Assembly: GCA_009809945.1 (NCBI GenBank)
Contig: WTPW01000089.1
Location: 243,673-307,672 of the forward strand
DNA: 64,000 bases
DNA from: Gigaspora margarita
Taxonomy: Eukaryota > Glomeromycota > Glomeromycetes > Diversisporales > Gigasporaceae
Direction: 5' to 3'
Made by a program: the position numbers and the translations under genes. The stretch's first letter is position 1. The number at the start of each line of letters is the position of its first letter. The notes below the pieces were generated by a model. It was not told the origin of the DNA, did not search any database, and was given only the letters and a program-made list of their open reading frames with translations. Shown here piece by piece: positions 1 to 12,620 of the stretch.

Positions 1-23
1 ATAACTGAAAATAAGTAAAAGTA

Positions 24-206
24 CTGTCAACTATCGATATAGCAGAAATTTGGGCTGGAAAAAAATTTCCGTTATATGACTTTTTTATTATTAGTCCGTT
101 ATAACGGTTAAAAATTATTTATTTATTAAAACTTTGGTTCTTTGCAATTAGTCCGTTAAAGAGGTGAATCCGGTCTAAGGGTGTCTGTTATATCGATAGT
201 TGATAG
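24..206. mobile_element. Tc1/mariner-type MITE
   Basis: Terminal inverted repeats read CTGTCAACTATCGATATAGC at the left and the matching CTGTTATATCGATAGTTGATAG outward at the right. TA lies at both outer ends (22-23 and 207-208), as expected of Tc1/mariner insertions. There is no coding capacity. The family call rests only on the TA duplication. Confidence 0.65.
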
Positions 207-379
207 TAGTTGTAGCATATAATCAATAGCAACTTAGTACTTACCCTATATATGTATTACGATCATTGATCATGATTGTATATTAATAAACAAATAATTA
301 TATAATACAATTATATTGGGTTATTATTAAGTGAATTAGTTAGTAATTTATATAATAATTTTTGACTTTTCAAAATAAT

Positions 380-1860
380 TTACTGTTCAGTGATGTTTAC
401 AAGAAATTTTACTATGCTAACTAAAAAAATTTTATAACAAGACTTGTAGCGCATATCATAGACTAATAGAATCTCAATTTTATGAAAAAGTATTGAAAAC
501 TTGTAAATATATTAATGTTTTTATAAATATAGATATATATGTTTTTACAAGTTTTTCCCTAAACTTCAAATGCTTCTGTAAGTATTTTCTCAAAATGAAA
601 TCTTCAAAACGTGACTAAATAAGTTGATAGAATAGGAATTCGAAAGTATTTAGTTAAAATTTTATCAAAAATGGATGATTAATATTGATGAAGTTTTGAT
701 GATTTTTCATTTGCTTCCAGATTTAGGATTTTCTAAAATTTTTAATTTCGATAAAAACAGAAAAATTATATCACAGGCTAGATTTTCACAAGTTCAAAAG
801 AAACAAGTTACTATGCACTAATAAAATCAATAGAGAATAGGTTTTAATTTTGCTTTCTAAAATTTTAAGTTATTTGGTTAAATCTTCATTCTATAATAGC
901 TTTTTTTTATTTAGCGCAGCTTCTTTATAATATACTTTTTGAAAATAGAAGAATATTTCATCAAAGATATCTCTACAAGTTCTTGACCAAATTTGATAAA
1001 AAATTTTTTATTTGAATTCTATATATTTGTAGAATTAAAATAAAAAAATTTTATTGAATTTAGTCAAGAACTCAGAGAAATCTTTGATAAAAGATTTTTT
1101 CTATTTCCAAAAATTTATATCACATAACAAAATTGTTTACAAGTGAAATTCAAATCTAATTTGTTTTTGATAAAATTTTAATTTAAGACTTTCAAATACA
1201 TACATATTCTATTAACTTTCTTAGTATGTTTTGGAGGTTTCATTTTGAGAAAGTCTTTCTGGAAGCAGTTCAAGTTTAGGAAAAAACTTGCAAAAACATA
1301 TGCATCTAAATTTACAACAATATTAATATTTTTATGAGTTTTTAATATTTTTTCATAAAAATTGAAATTTTATTAGTCAATGAAAATGTTCTAAAAGTCT
1401 ACTTAGTGTGCAGTAACTTGTTTCATTTGAACTTGTGAAAATCTAGGCTGTGATGTTATTTTTCTGTTTTTATCAAAATTGTAAATTTAAAAAATCTTGA
1501 ATTTGGAAGCAAATTGAAAAATTATTATAACTTCATCAATATTAATCCATTTTTGATGAAATTTAAACTAAAGTCTTGAATACCTATTCTATCAACTTAC
1601 TTAGTCACATTTGGAGGTTTTATTTTGAGAAAGTGCTTCTAGAAGCATATAAAGTTTAGAGGAAAACTTGCAAAAACATATGTATTTGAATTTACAAAAA
1701 CCTTAATATCTTCATGAGTTTTCAATATTTTTTCATGAAATTTGAGATTCTATTAGTCAATAATATGTACTACAAGTCTTGTCATAAAATTTTATAATTT
1801 TTTTTAGTTAGCATAGTAAAATTTCTTGTAAATCATCACCAATAGTGTGTTATTTTAAAA
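380..1860. repeat. Large foldback element, about 1.5 kb
   Basis: The left arm (about 385-850) reappears in reverse complement at about 1380-1855. Both outer edges contain the motif TTTACAAGAAATTTTACTAT. A second partial copy of the right-arm sequence (about 1170-1390) lies in tandem inside it, so the element is a compound of one inverted and one direct duplication. No reading frame of note is present. The exact ends and target duplication are unclear. Confidence 0.6.
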
Positions 1861-1904
1861 AAGCAAAAAAATATATTACAAAAAAGCTGCATTGAAATTG
1901 CTTA

Positions 1905-2055
1905 CAGGAACTTTCATCAAAAATATCTTCACAAGTTCTTGACCAAATTTGATGAAAATTTTTTTATTTTAATTTTATGAATCCATAGAATTCAAATAAA
2001 AAAAATTTTTATTAAATTTGATCAAGAACTCAGAGATAATATTAATAAAAGTTTT
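1905..2055. repeat. Snapback hairpin, second copy at 945-1110
   Basis: The motif ACAAGTTCTTGACCAAATTTG is followed after an AT-rich centre by its reverse complement (TTTGATCAAGAACTCAGAG). The same hairpin occurs at 945-1110 inside the larger foldback, so the block was duplicated along with its surroundings. Confidence 0.55.
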
Positions 2056-2334
2056 CAAAAGTTAAAATATTTATGTACTATAAATAGCAAAAATCTATAG
2101 TGTAAATAGCAATTTTCTATTTTTATATGCAGAACAAATTTTTTAGAACACCTGAACCTAAGAGCACTATCTAAATGTAATAATTTAGTTTTTAGCAAAT
2201 TACTATAAAGACTTAATATAATAATTGAATTTTTAGCAAATTTATTTGATTTTAGAAATAGCAAAAACTTTAAATTTTGTGCAGATCAGTTATGACCTAT
2301 ATGAGAGATATCTGGGATCCTATTTACAAATTTT

Positions 2335-2770
2335 TATTAAGTAATTCTAACTTTATATACTAAGTAAATTTGTTTAGTATCTAATATTATATAAAATAAG
2401 CAGAACTATTTTTATTTTACTTGAAATTTAGAGAATAGATATATAATTTTGGAGTTTTGATCAAAAAGTCAAATTTAAGTATTCTATCTTCAAATTTTAA
2501 GTAAAATAAAAACAATTATGCCAATTTAATATATTTTCAGGTGTTAAATAAGTTTACTTAGTGCATTAAGTTAGAATTAATTAGTAAATTATAAGATTTT
2601 ATATAAAATCTTATAATTTACAAAATTTTACTAATTAATTTTAACTTAATGCATTAAGTAAACTTGTTTGGTATCTAAATATACTTCAAATTAGCAGTAT
2701 TGTTTTTATTTTACTTGAAATTTCATTAGCAAATTATATAAACATAATCTTATATAAGTTATTACAGCCT
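2335..2770. repeat. Family H two-hairpin repeat, copy 1
   Basis: Two imperfect palindromes alternate. Hairpin A is built on TTTACTTAGTGCATAAAGTT and its inverse. Hairpin B is built on TTTTATTTTACTTGAAATTT and its inverse. They are joined by a linker that reads TTCAGCACCTAAAAATA in one direction or the other. The same module recurs at about 12620-12760, 26690-27050, 27900-28030, 28870-29715 and 31195-32010. Confidence 0.65.
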
Positions 2771-3610
2771 GAAAACTTGTGCAAGAATTACGTATCGATG
2801 CAGAATATTTCGCAATTTTTAATTACAGAATATTATGAAATATATACGTAAAAATTATGCAATATTACATCATAATAATTCAAATAAATTGCAATATTGT
2901 GCATTTAAATAACCCCTACAAGGACTATCAATAAAAATAGTAATCGGTAATAATCAGTAATAATCGATAGATATTAAATTAAAAATCACAAATAATAATT
3001 CTAATCAATACTATCATACTGTATACTTATTTTTAAACGTTTTACAGGTTTTTACAAGCTTTCACAAGGTTTTACAATTTAATATAAAATTTTATTTTTT
3101 ATTTATTATTATTATTATATATTTTAAATTAAATATATTTTTATTATATATTATTTTTTTTTTTGTTGTTAAGGTGAGGTTTTGCCTTTTTCTTTATTAA
3201 TAAAATGTGTGAGATTCCTCATGGGGTTTCTCAAGTTACAAGTTATTATACAAGAATTAAGACTCAGACTATAGATAAACTAATTCTATCTAAATTATCT
3301 GCAACCTAAACCTACTAGAGTGGTTAAAACTCATCTAGATTTGGATGTGGAGAATTGAGTTAGTAGAAAAGCTATATTTGATCCAATTATATGACCAAAT
3401 GTCTATTTTTCTAAGTGCTAGCCCAAGAGGTGGGCAGGTATTAGTATTGTCCTCATATAGTTGGTCTGGTAAGCCACATATACAATTATAAGTATATAGA
3501 TCTTTGTTGTAAGAGGATATACGTGAAGATTTAGTAAGTGTAGAGTGTGAAGATTGTTGTAATAGGTTTTGCGAAGATTTCCAGTTTGCAAGTTTTATAC
3601 AGTATGGTTT

Positions 3611-4186
3611 CTATAAATGTTCATGAATGTTTTGTGAAATGAGCAGAAGGAGTTTAACAATAGTATTGGATGCATTTTTGTAAGAGGTATATTGAGATAC
3701 AATATTAATTAGTGGTATAGGAATAAAGCCCTGGATTGTAGTATAGAATGTTGTAGTATTAAAGGGTGTAGAATGTGTAGGAGAGAAGCAGTAGTGTATT
3801 ATAAGGTTGTTACGTAGTTGCTGTAGTTCAGTGGATGATATATCAGATAGGTCTGAAAAAGAAAAATTTTTGATTATGTTTTCAATAATGTTAGATATAT
3901 TATTTGAATCTGGGCAGAGTAGCCAGTGAAGTTGGTGATCTGTTTGATTGCATGTGATACAAGTGGGGTGTATGTGTAAAGAGGGGTTTATAGAAAGAAA
4001 ATAGAAAAATGTAGGAAGCATATGTAGCATACATTTAATTCGAAATGATTTTTGAGAGCAAAGTTGAAAGTTAGTATAGTTATAAGTACGCTTGTGGTTA
4101 TGATTAAGGTATAACCAGGTTGCATTCCAATCAATTTGTTGAGAAAGAGGAATAATTTGTTGGATTCTGTGTTGAGAAGGCCACAT
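3611..4186 (-). pseudogene. LINE C-terminal region with CCHC-type zinc knuckle
   Basis: This 191-codon frame is the end of the LINE polyprotein. Its middle has a Cys/His cluster, CITCNQTDHQLHWLLC (C-x2-C then H and C), resembling the knuckle found at the C-terminus of many RNase H-bearing LINEs, probably an RNA-binding module. The rest is unrecognised. Homologous sequence recurs in the two truncated copies at 28040 and 62200, so this is the most repeated part of the element, as expected from 5' truncation. Confidence 0.65.
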
Positions 4187-4215
4187 ATCAATAGTATGTG
4201 CATTACAGATATTTT

Positions 4216-4760
4216 TTATAGCACAGCATGTTGGTTGTTCAATATTGTATTTTTTGTAAATGAAGGTGAAAGAGGGGTTGTAAATATTATGGGGCTGAAA
4301 TTCAAGAATGGGTGAGGAAAATNGTTTTTTGCAAGTTCATCAGCTTTGTTGTTGTATTCATTGTAGCTATGTGCTTGCACTTTGTATAGTTTAATCTTAA
4401 GAGAATATAATTTAATGAGGTTAAGAAGAGTGTGCCAAATAGGCAAGTAGTTGTATGAATATAGTTTGTTGTAATTTGGTGTGTGTAAAGTAAGTGTATT
4501 ATACTTTAAAATAATGGATTGAGAATCGGTATATATATCTATATTACTATTTCGAGGGCCAGTACTAATTGCAGATAGTATAGCAATTAATTCAGCTTTG
4601 TATGAGGATGGCCAGTTTTGAATTTGAGCAGAAAAAGAGTGAGAAATATGATTATTGAAGACTTGTATCCATGCAATTCCCATAGAGCATCTTGGGTTAG
4701 AGATATGGATAATAGATCTGTCAGTATAAAAACAAAAAATTGAGAGTAGAGAGTTGGATT
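4216..4760 (-). pseudogene. LINE RNase H domain
   Basis: The frame 4683-4216, with its upstream continuation to about 4760, encodes a type I RNase H that removes RNA from the first-strand hybrid. The four acidic positions are visible: FYTD at the start, KAELIA (Glu), DIYTDSQS (Asp), and KADELAK near the end (Asp). The spacing matches LINE RNase H domains. One N falls in the C-terminal end. The domain is followed after a frameshift by the zinc-knuckle segment. A diverged copy is present at 61430-61860 on the plus strand. Confidence 0.8.
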
Positions 4761-5441
4761 GTGCTATAGTTTAAAGTTTTGTGGTAGCTGAAGAAGTTAG
4801 AAAAATGTCTAAAATAGGGTTGTTGTGTATTATAATTTGGNGTAGANGAGGAGTATTNATAAAATGGCNAGATGCAATAGAATATAGTAAATCAAGTTGA
4901 TTTGCATTAAGTTGAAGTTTGTTTGTAAGTTTGGTATAGGTTTTTCTACCCAAAAATTTGGTGGATAGTGTAGCTGATATATCTAAAGTGCAGGCACTTT
5001 GAATTCTATTCGAATTAAGAGAACATCCTGAGCAGGGAGTGCAGTATATATCAGGAGTAGGGTAAAGAGATGTAATACTATAATCAGTTTGTATATTCCA
5101 ATGTGTTATAGAGATAGTATTAGTAGTGTGATTAAATCGTCGAGCTTTTCCAATTATAATTTCATTCTCAAGATAGGAAATAAGCCAAGGTTTAGATTTA
5201 GAGTTAAAGTGACCAGTTTGAAATGAGAGTGAATTAGTGTTAGAAAGATGTAAAGAGGAACTAATATGACGAGTTGTAGTATTGGATAAAATTATGTTTT
5301 CAAGTGTAAGGAACCAATTAGGTATTTTTCCTGGTATAAGATTATGAATTCTAGGAGAAATATGTGACCAAGATAAAAGAGTTGTATTATCATAAGAGGT
5401 AAGTTGCTCTATAAATAAAATGTGCTTTGAGCGTAATTGGC

Positions 5442-5847
5442 NNNNNNNNNNNNNNNNNNNNNNNNNNNNNNNNNNNNNNNNNNNNNNNNNNNNNNNNNNN
5501 NNNNNNNNNNNNNNNNNNNNNNNNNNNNNNNNNNNNNNNNNNNNNNNNNNNNNNNNNNNNNNNNNNNNNNNNNNNNNNNNNNNNNNNNNNNNNNNNNNNN
5601 NNNNNNNNNNNNNNNNNNNNNNNNNNNNNNNNNNNNNNNNNNNNNNNNNNNNNNNNNNNNNNNNNNNNNNNNNNNNNNNNNNNNNNNNNNNNNNNNNNNN
5701 NNNNNNNNNNNNNNNNNNNNNNNNNNNNNNNNNNNNNNNNNNNNNNNNNNNNNNNNNNNNNNNNNNNNNNNNNNNNNNNNNNNNNNNNNNNNNNNNNNNN
5801 NNNNNNNNNNNNNNNNNNNNNNNNNNNNNNNNNNNNNNNNNNNNNNN
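5442..5847. other. Assembly gap (406 N)
   Basis: A run of N inside the LINE, between the reverse transcriptase and the RNase H region. Any frames crossing it are meaningless. Confidence 1.
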
Positions 5848-6122
5848 TTTAAAAGTTGTATATTGGGGATGATGATGAAGAAGAGATTCAAGTGAAGTAT
5901 AGGGTAGATTAATAGTAAATGGACGTAAAATTTCTGTATGTGCAGATATAGAAGATTCTAGGTGGTTGAGAAGTAAAATTATCTTAAAGGTAGTAGAGTG
6001 TTTGTTGGGCCATCAATAATAGGGTTGGGGTGTTGTAGTATATTAGTTGTAGACTATAGATTGTTTTGTAATTGTTGTAATCGAATATGTGTACTATTAC
6101 CAAGTAAATGAGAATTGTTAAG

Positions 6123-7693
6123 TCAAAGTAAAAAGGTAGAAAGATGATGTTGTAATTGTATATCCCAAATATTTTTGATTCCATATATATTGTGATTAAG
6201 CATAGTACTATTAGGTGTACTTTTGGTTAGTCTTGCTTTGTGTTTGGCAACAGTAAGATATTTGGAAAGGATTTTGTTACATGTTGAGTAAGTAAGAATT
6301 GTATTATGAATGCGGTACTCAAGAATAGGTATAATAACATTGTTAATGATATAGCAAGCTTGCTTATCAGTAATTTGTTTGGTATTAAGTGTGTTAATGA
6401 GCTCAAAAGCTTCTTGAGAAATTAGTTTAGACTGTATTGTAGATCTGGGTGAAGTAGAAAACCAGCATCCAAGAAATTTAAAAGGTGTTGTAGGATGTTG
6501 GCATTGAATATTATAGTTTAAGAAGGAAATAGAAGGTGTATATGTAGAGTTGGATACAAAAGTGGATTTTTGTGGATTGATTTTAATATTAGCTATTTGG
6601 TAGAATGAAAATGCTGTATGAAGAATGTTTTCTAGTTGTTGTTGAGATTCTGCAATCCACAAAGTGTCATCCATATATGCAAGAACAGATGTTGAAACTT
6701 GTAGAGAATCAAAAGTATGTGGAGAAATGCTAGAGAGCCAATATACAGAAGATTGATAACCTGTATAGGAATTAGAGATTTGGTAATAAGAGGATCATAA
6801 TATATTCGCCAAAAGAGAGGTGTAATAGTTTCACCCTGGTCTATTCTATCGTGAACTTCATAAGAAGATGTAAGCCCAAGATTAGTTATTACTCTATTAG
6901 TTCTTTGTATAAGAAGATTGGAAAGTATTGTTATAAGATGTGTTGGCATATTAAGCCTTTTGAGAGATAGAATAAAAAGATCTATATTAATAGAGTCATA
7001 TGCTTTGCTCATATCCTGAGACAGAAGCCAGATCTCCTTTTGATTGCAATTTGCATCTTCAATAAAATTGTTAAGAATATGAATTGGAATATTAGTACTG
7101 TTGTCAGGAAGAGCAACATAGTTGTGTGGATTAAGAATATTGTAAGAGGAAAAAACAGTGTTGAGTCAATTAGTGAGAATTTAAGTATATAGTTTTTTAA
7201 TATGTTCAATAAGGCTAATTGGTCGAGTATTGTGTAAATGTCCATCAAAAGTTAGTTTTTTGGAGATAGAAAAAATACGCCCATCTTTCCATTGTTTGGG
7301 AATTGAGCCAGATATTAAACATCGGTTTAGTAGTGCTGTAATAGCAGTAATGGTTTGTATACTTGCATGTTTTAGCATCTCGTAACTAATACCAGAAGGG
7401 CCACATGCTTTTTTGTTTGGAAAGTTGTTAATAGTATTGATAGTTTAATCTAAGGTGATTGGTACTAAAATAGAGTTGTACCATTCTGATATAATATTAG
7501 ATTTGGGTGCATATTCTGATTGCCAATCAGTAGAAAATATATGTTGGTTATAGGTGTGGTTTGTAGTCCATTGACAAAAATGTAATCGGATATAATCCTT
7601 AATTTCTGTAGGATCTGTAAGAATATTGGTTTGGGTTTTTATATTATCAAAATGAACAGGATCAGTATGACGGTTGAGGATGCTGTTAATCAT
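6123..7693 (-). pseudogene. LINE reverse transcriptase domain, in several frames
   Basis: The core of the retrotransposon polymerase is spread over four minus-strand frames (7693-7445, 7378-7181, 7012-6632, 6674-6123). In order these show the block LLNRCLISGSIPKQWKDGRI and TRPISLIEH (early RT motifs), DMSKAYDSIN (motif A with its aspartate), QGETITPLFWRIYYDPL (motif B) and AYMDDTLWIAES (motif C, the catalytic YMDD box). KSTF-like residues and a thumb region follow. The catalytic aspartates of A and C are still present, but at least three frameshifts or stops separate the pieces. It would have copied its own RNA at a nicked target, and probably SINE RNAs in trans. Confidence 0.85.
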
Positions 7694-8166
7694 TTTAGTG
7701 GATGGGTAACTAATCTTTCACATCTAGTATTTATAGCTGTTTTAATGTGATCTCTGAGATAGTAGGAATTTTTCAGATTTCTAGCATTGTATAGGGTTTT
7801 CCAGTATACTTTGGTGTGAAGTAGCCAATTAGGTAGGTCTGATTAGCAAGAAGATGGAGAAGGAATAGAAAATTGGTGTTTAGAGTTAATACTTTGAATA
7901 TGTGCAAGGATTGTATTAGGTATAGGTTGGTTGTGTGATAGTGAATATTTGGTTTGCTGCATCATATTTCCAATAATTTTAAGATCTTTGTGCAGTTCTG
8001 TAGCTTTGGGAGTGAAAGCATGATGGAAATTTCGGACTGTAAATTTTTTGTTAGGGATAGTTTTAAGAGCAGCATTAATAATACTGGTTTGGATTTTGTG
8101 CCATGTGCATTCTATAGATTCAGTAGAGCTAGCAGAAAGGGGAGTTTTGTTTTGGATAATATTGTG

Positions 8167-9402
8167 TTAACATTGAGAAGAAAATTCTTCCCATTTTGCT
8201 TGATCCATAAGATTGTACTGAAAAATTCTTCGTTTGCAGCGTGTTTTGTGACAAAGTTTTGAGGATAGTGCAAATGGAAATATCCATTTAGAAATAAGTA
8301 TAAGATGGTCACTATGAGTAGTAGATAAGGGTGATTGAAGTGAAAAGTCTATAAGGTATGATATTATTGTATCATGTGCCCATATGTAATCAATGCAGCT
8401 GCTTAAATCATTATGCTGCCAGGTATGTTGGGTATTGTTAGTATGATCAGCCAAATCATACATGCTATTGTGATATAAGTAAGAAAGAAGTTTAGTTTTG
8501 GCAGTAGAGTTATTAGTTAGAGAAGGAGATGTATTAAAGTCGCCTAAGATAATAGGGTGTAAATCTAATGAAAGTGCATCTTGTATCCATGATATAATAG
8601 CTTCTTGAGATTGGTTTCGTAGTTGTTGGTTGGTTGAAGAAAGATATATAGAAATAATTCGGAATTTAAAATCATGTTTAAAGAACAGATCAATTGCAAC
8701 TGCTCCTCCAGGATGTGTAATTACATTGTGAATATAAGACTTTATAGAGTTATTAACCATAATACCAGTGCCTTTAGCAGAGTTGTTTAGACAAGACCAA
8801 AAGTATGTAAATTGCTTATTGTTAAAGAACTTTTTAGGTTTTGATTCAGCAAGTTTGGTTTTAGTTATGCTACAAATTTGAATATTGTTCGAGAAGCAAA
8901 ATTCTTCCCAGAGTTGTCTTTTAAGAGGAGTATTATAGCCTTGAACATTGTGTGTAACAATATTGAGATTAAGAGTTGATGGTAAAGATATAGAATTATC
9001 TAATTGGGAAGTTGTTGCAAAGGAGGAAAGATTATTTTCAGGATAGTTGTTATATGAAGATTTAATAGGTGAGTCATAATAGATAGGAAATTGATTAGGT
9101 AGTAGTAGGGTATGATTTGGAAGAAGTTTATCTTTAGTACTAAGATATACATGAGTTTCCAATGTGATTATATTTATAGATATCTTGTAAGGATTTAAAA
9201 AAGCTTGTTTAAGCAAATGTTTAATAAAGGATTTAAGAGTTTGTTGTTTTGATAGTAGGGGAAGATTGTATTTTTGTAAGAATAAATTATAGCAAGTTTC
9301 CTCAGAGGGAGATGATGTAATGTTATCTAAGGAGCTGTTTGTGTCTTTTACAAGGTCGCTCACTATTTTAGGCTCAGCTCTCACAGCTGCACAGGTATCC
9401 AT
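8167..9402 (-). pseudogene. LINE N-terminal region with APE-type endonuclease
   Basis: This open frame of 411 codons starts at the first ATG after the 50-base leader. Residues 1-145 are unrecognised. Residues 150-390 form an exonuclease-endonuclease-phosphatase domain that nicks the target DNA to prime reverse transcription. Visible family motifs are HNVQGY, GTGIMV, LGDFN, SCIDYIWAHD and the final SDHLIL. The catalytic glutamate expected in the block usually read S-E-T-K-L is lysine here (ITKTKL, codon 8860-8862), which should abolish metal binding. The frame closes at 8167 and homology to the rest of the polyprotein resumes in other frames, so the gene is split. The domain call is secure; inactivity is inferred. 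Confidence 0.85.
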
Positions 9403-9492
9403 AGTCTGTCCTGTACGTTGGATCTGACCGTTATTATCCTGGAGCTCCGCATATTATTATATATTATTATACATTTTAAATTAAATATATAT

Positions 9493-10897
9493 ATATATAT
9501 TTTTTTTTTGGTTTCAAAGTGCCTATCTTGGAACTTAGAAATTTTTTATTCAAGATATTAGAGCCATCAGTAACCCACAAGGGGTCACCGGCATTTGTTA
9601 CATTGAAGAGAGTACAACTAGCCACACCTGCAACTTTTGGTTGCCTATTTAAGTAGCCACCTAAGGTTCTACACTAGCTGCCATACCTGCAACCCGCATA
9701 CTGGCATTGCCTATTTAAACCCTCTGATCTTCTGTTCCTCCTGCCAAACCCATCTTGTATCACCAGAATAATCCTATTACATAAGTCAGTCAAACCATTC
9801 CAGATGCTTATCTGTAGTCCTTAGGACCCAGCTAGGCATTCCTGGTCTGTTATCCTCAGGGGAAACTTGGTAGAGCATTACTGTTTCCGGTGCTTACCTA
9901 CACTTTTGGTAACTTACGCTACAGCTTTACCTATATATTTGCAGTCAGGACTAACTATTAAACCACTACCCAGTATTGTTATGGGACAGCTTTGGACAAT
10001 GATTTGGACAATTTTGGACAATTTTGAACAATTAAATAAAGTAAAATTACTTAAAATTTTATTAAGATAACCTATTTTAATTTTAACTAGAATGTGTTTA
10101 GTACCTAAAAAAATATATAGTTATATATTTTTAGATAGATTTATTAATTATTAAAGCCTGGACAAGCTTTGGACAATTTTGGAAGTAGACAAGCCAAAAA
10201 AGGCTGTGGACAGCCAAAACGTACAACACTGCTGCTACCGTTACCTACTACCACCCTTGTGAAGTTCACTGAATCCCAGTATTCTATTCTCTTACCAGGA
10301 TCCTTTTCCCTGGAATTCCAAACTACCAATCTAGTTAGCTCAGAAGGATCAGTTAGCCAGGCTTTAGGTGCCTTATGGTCTCTCTTTCCTTGGTCCCTAC
10401 TTCTATAACATAGGTCCTTTCCTCTGGTGCGACTCCAGTAGCCAGGCTGGTATGCTCCCTTTGCTATAAAGGCTCTTGCCCATCCAGTTTTCTGGTCAGT
10501 CACCATCTGGTTCCTGTAATACTATCAAAAGTTCTGCTACCTCTTCACTCGGGTCTTGCCCAAGCCCATTTCCTGTTTTATCCTACTTGTTTCCAGGATT
10601 TTTGCGCCTTCTTTTCCCTCATGTAACAATATCCAAGTCAGTTAGCTTTCAGTTACCTGGCTGTTTCCTTTTCTCTTGTGTAATATTACACAAATTAGTT
10701 GGTCCCAATAATTGGTATGACCCAGGTTACAGATCTACTGACCCGACTTTGTTTTGCAGGATGCAGTTACACTGTAATGCAGATAGTATAATGTTAAAAG
10801 TAGATTTTTGCCTTGGTGGGAATTGAACTCAGGGCTGTCTCATTACATAGACTTGGGGAATGACAACAAGCCAGCTACACTATATCACCACATACTT
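9493..10897 (-). mobile_element. Long tRNA-derived SINE, copy 1
   Basis: Read on the minus strand, the head has a perfect A box (TAGTGTAGCTGG, 10871-10882) and B box (GTTCAATTCC, 10819-10828), the internal RNA polymerase III promoter of a tRNA. The tail is a poly(A) (T-run 9501-9509). A 14-bp duplication (AATTAAATATATAT, 9479-9492 and 10898-10911) flanks it. Net length without the embedded MITE is about 1.1 kb, very long for a SINE. It is homologous to the copies at 24007 and 58302. Confidence 0.82.
9971..10231. mobile_element. Non-autonomous hAT MITE inside SINE copy 1
   Basis: Ends are CAGTATTG and CAACACTG, a hAT-type terminus. The flanking octamers ccactacc (9963-9970) and ctgctacc (10232-10239) match at 6 of 8. 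The homologous SINE at 58302 has the empty site (ctgctact). The interior repeats TTTGGACAA several times at each end. Confidence 0.85.
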
Positions 10898-12620
10898 AAT
10901 TAAATATATATTTTATATACTATTATATATTCTTTGTGAAAAAAAAATGAAAAAGACAAAAAAAAATAAAACCAAAAAAAACTGAACCCAAAACAAATAA
11001 TGAAAAAAATGGAACCAAAAAATAGATATATTTTAAACTACTTTCACACTTTGTAGCATAATATTAGCTCTATACACTTATTTTCCTCACTTTGCAGTTA
11101 GCTATTATTTCCCTTCTTTGTTTTAATGATTATATTCACTTATATTTGCTACTTCCTAAAAATAGTAGAGAAGTAAAAAAATAATGAAAAAAATGAAACC
11201 AAAAAAAATAGTAATATTATAAATTACTTTTGCTCTTCATCGCATAATACTAGCTCTATACAATTATATTCGCTTATATTCGCTTATATTCACTACTTCC
11301 TAAAAATAGTAGAGAAGTAAAAAAAATAACAAAAAAAATAAAAATAAAAAATAGTAATATTTTAAACTACTTTCGCACTTCATCGCATAATACCAGCTCT
11401 ATACACTTATTTTCCTCACCTCAATTAGCAATTATTTCTCTTCACTCATATTTGCTACTTTCTAAAATAGTAGAAAAGTAAAAAAAAAACTATCTCTCAG
11501 AAGTGTAGAAGTTTTTGCAAATTGTTAGAGAATCTAGTAGGTTCTTGCAAAGTGGCAGAGAAGTTAGAGTTGGTGTTCTTGTAAAGTGCTTGAAAGGTCA
11601 GGTTGTTTCTTGCAAAGTTTTGAAGAAAGTCAGCAATAAACAATATAAAATAAAAGTAAAAAAATAAGTAAATAAAAAAATAACAGAAAAACAAAATATG
11701 TAAACAAACTTAATAAAAAAATAAACGAAGCCCCAAATCTCTATTTCTCTAAAGTAAGAGTTCTAATTCAGAATTGCCAAAACCTAGTTGTGTTTTGTAA
11801 AGTGCTAGGTTAACTTGTAAAAACTTGTGAAAACTTGTGAAAACTTGCACCTAACTCTAAAGAGCCATGTTCTCACAAAGTAATAGAATGAAATAAATTA
11901 TTAAAAAAAATTAAAAAAAAACAAAAAAACAAAAACAAAAAGTATCAAATGAAAAAATAAATATGCGAAAACTTGTGAAAACTTGCGCTAACTAAATCAT
12001 TTTCCTAAAGAAGCGTTCTTGAAGATTTAGAAGGATTCTTGCAAAGTGTTAGAAATTGAGTTGGCTTGTGAAGTCAAATTAGTGTACTTGCAAAGTGCTG
12101 AAAAGTTGTTAGTTTTCTTGCAAAGAGCAGGTATTCTTGTAATGTGCCAAATAAAATTAAAAAAATTAAAAATTAAATACCAGTAAATAAAAAAAAACCG
12201 AACGAAAACAAAGAACAAAATGAAAGCAAAAAAAAAACAATGAAAATAAAAAAACAAAATGAAATGAAAAAAACAATGTATATAGAAGATCTAATTTATA
12301 AACAAAAGATCTAATCTGATCATGTAATACAAAATTTTAGATTAATTTTGAAACATCATACAAAATTTCGAAATATTTCAAAATATTGTCCAATGCGTGC
12401 TTTGTTGCGAATTAATATGATTTAAATTACTGTTTGTAAATGTTTCATAATATTACTTTGTCTATTTTGAAACATTGCAAAATATCTTATATAATATTTC
12501 ATAATATCTTATGTAATATTTTGTAATTTATTATTTCACAAGTTTTTGAAATATCTTACTATATATTACGCTATTTTTATGGGTTGTAAATTATTTTGTA
12601 ATATTACACCCTATTAAATT
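10898..12620 (+). repeat. Family R A-rich repeat, copy 1 (right part)
   Basis: A strongly strand-asymmetric repeat, A-rich on this strand, contains many diverged units of about 200 bp marked by CTTGCAAAGTG. Its left border sequence, around TTTTACAGGTTTTTACAAG, lies at about 3030-3138, so the LINE and SINE 1 appear to have inserted into this copy. Other copies: 17450-18750 (reverse), 19519-19640 (fragment), 20780-22330. Phe/Tyr-rich reverse frames across it are compositional and not judged real. Confidence 0.6.

Larger units (their letters stand above)
3139..9462 (-). mobile_element. LINE (APE-type non-LTR retrotransposon), full length but broken
   Basis: The element reads on the minus strand from a short 5' leader (about 9452-9403) through endonuclease, reverse transcriptase, RNase H and a CCHC knuckle to a poly(A) tail (T-run at 3151-3161). 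It is about 6.3 kb. A 28-bp duplication with one mismatch flanks it (3111-3138 and 9463-9490). Because the site is AT-rich this support is good but not decisive. The frame is broken several times and 406 bases are missing in a gap, so it is not expected to be active. The presence of RNase H and the APE endonuclease fits the I/Tad1-like LINE groups. Confidence 0.88.

Noticed and set aside
5409..5895. Open frames on both strands
   Set aside because: Composed almost wholly of N from the assembly gap.
8112..8312. Short forward and reverse frames at the LINE endonuclease end
   Set aside because: They overlap the LINE polyprotein in other frames and have no separate support.
10144..10506. 120-codon reverse frame (and 116-codon forward frame at 10476)
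   Set aside because: Both lie within the tRNA-derived SINE body; homologous positions in copies 2 and 3 do not keep the frames.
10819..10897. Functional tRNA gene
   Set aside because: The A and B boxes are present but the sequence continues into a poly(A)-tailed SINE with target duplications, and a convincing anticodon arm could not be assigned; the same holds for the other heads.
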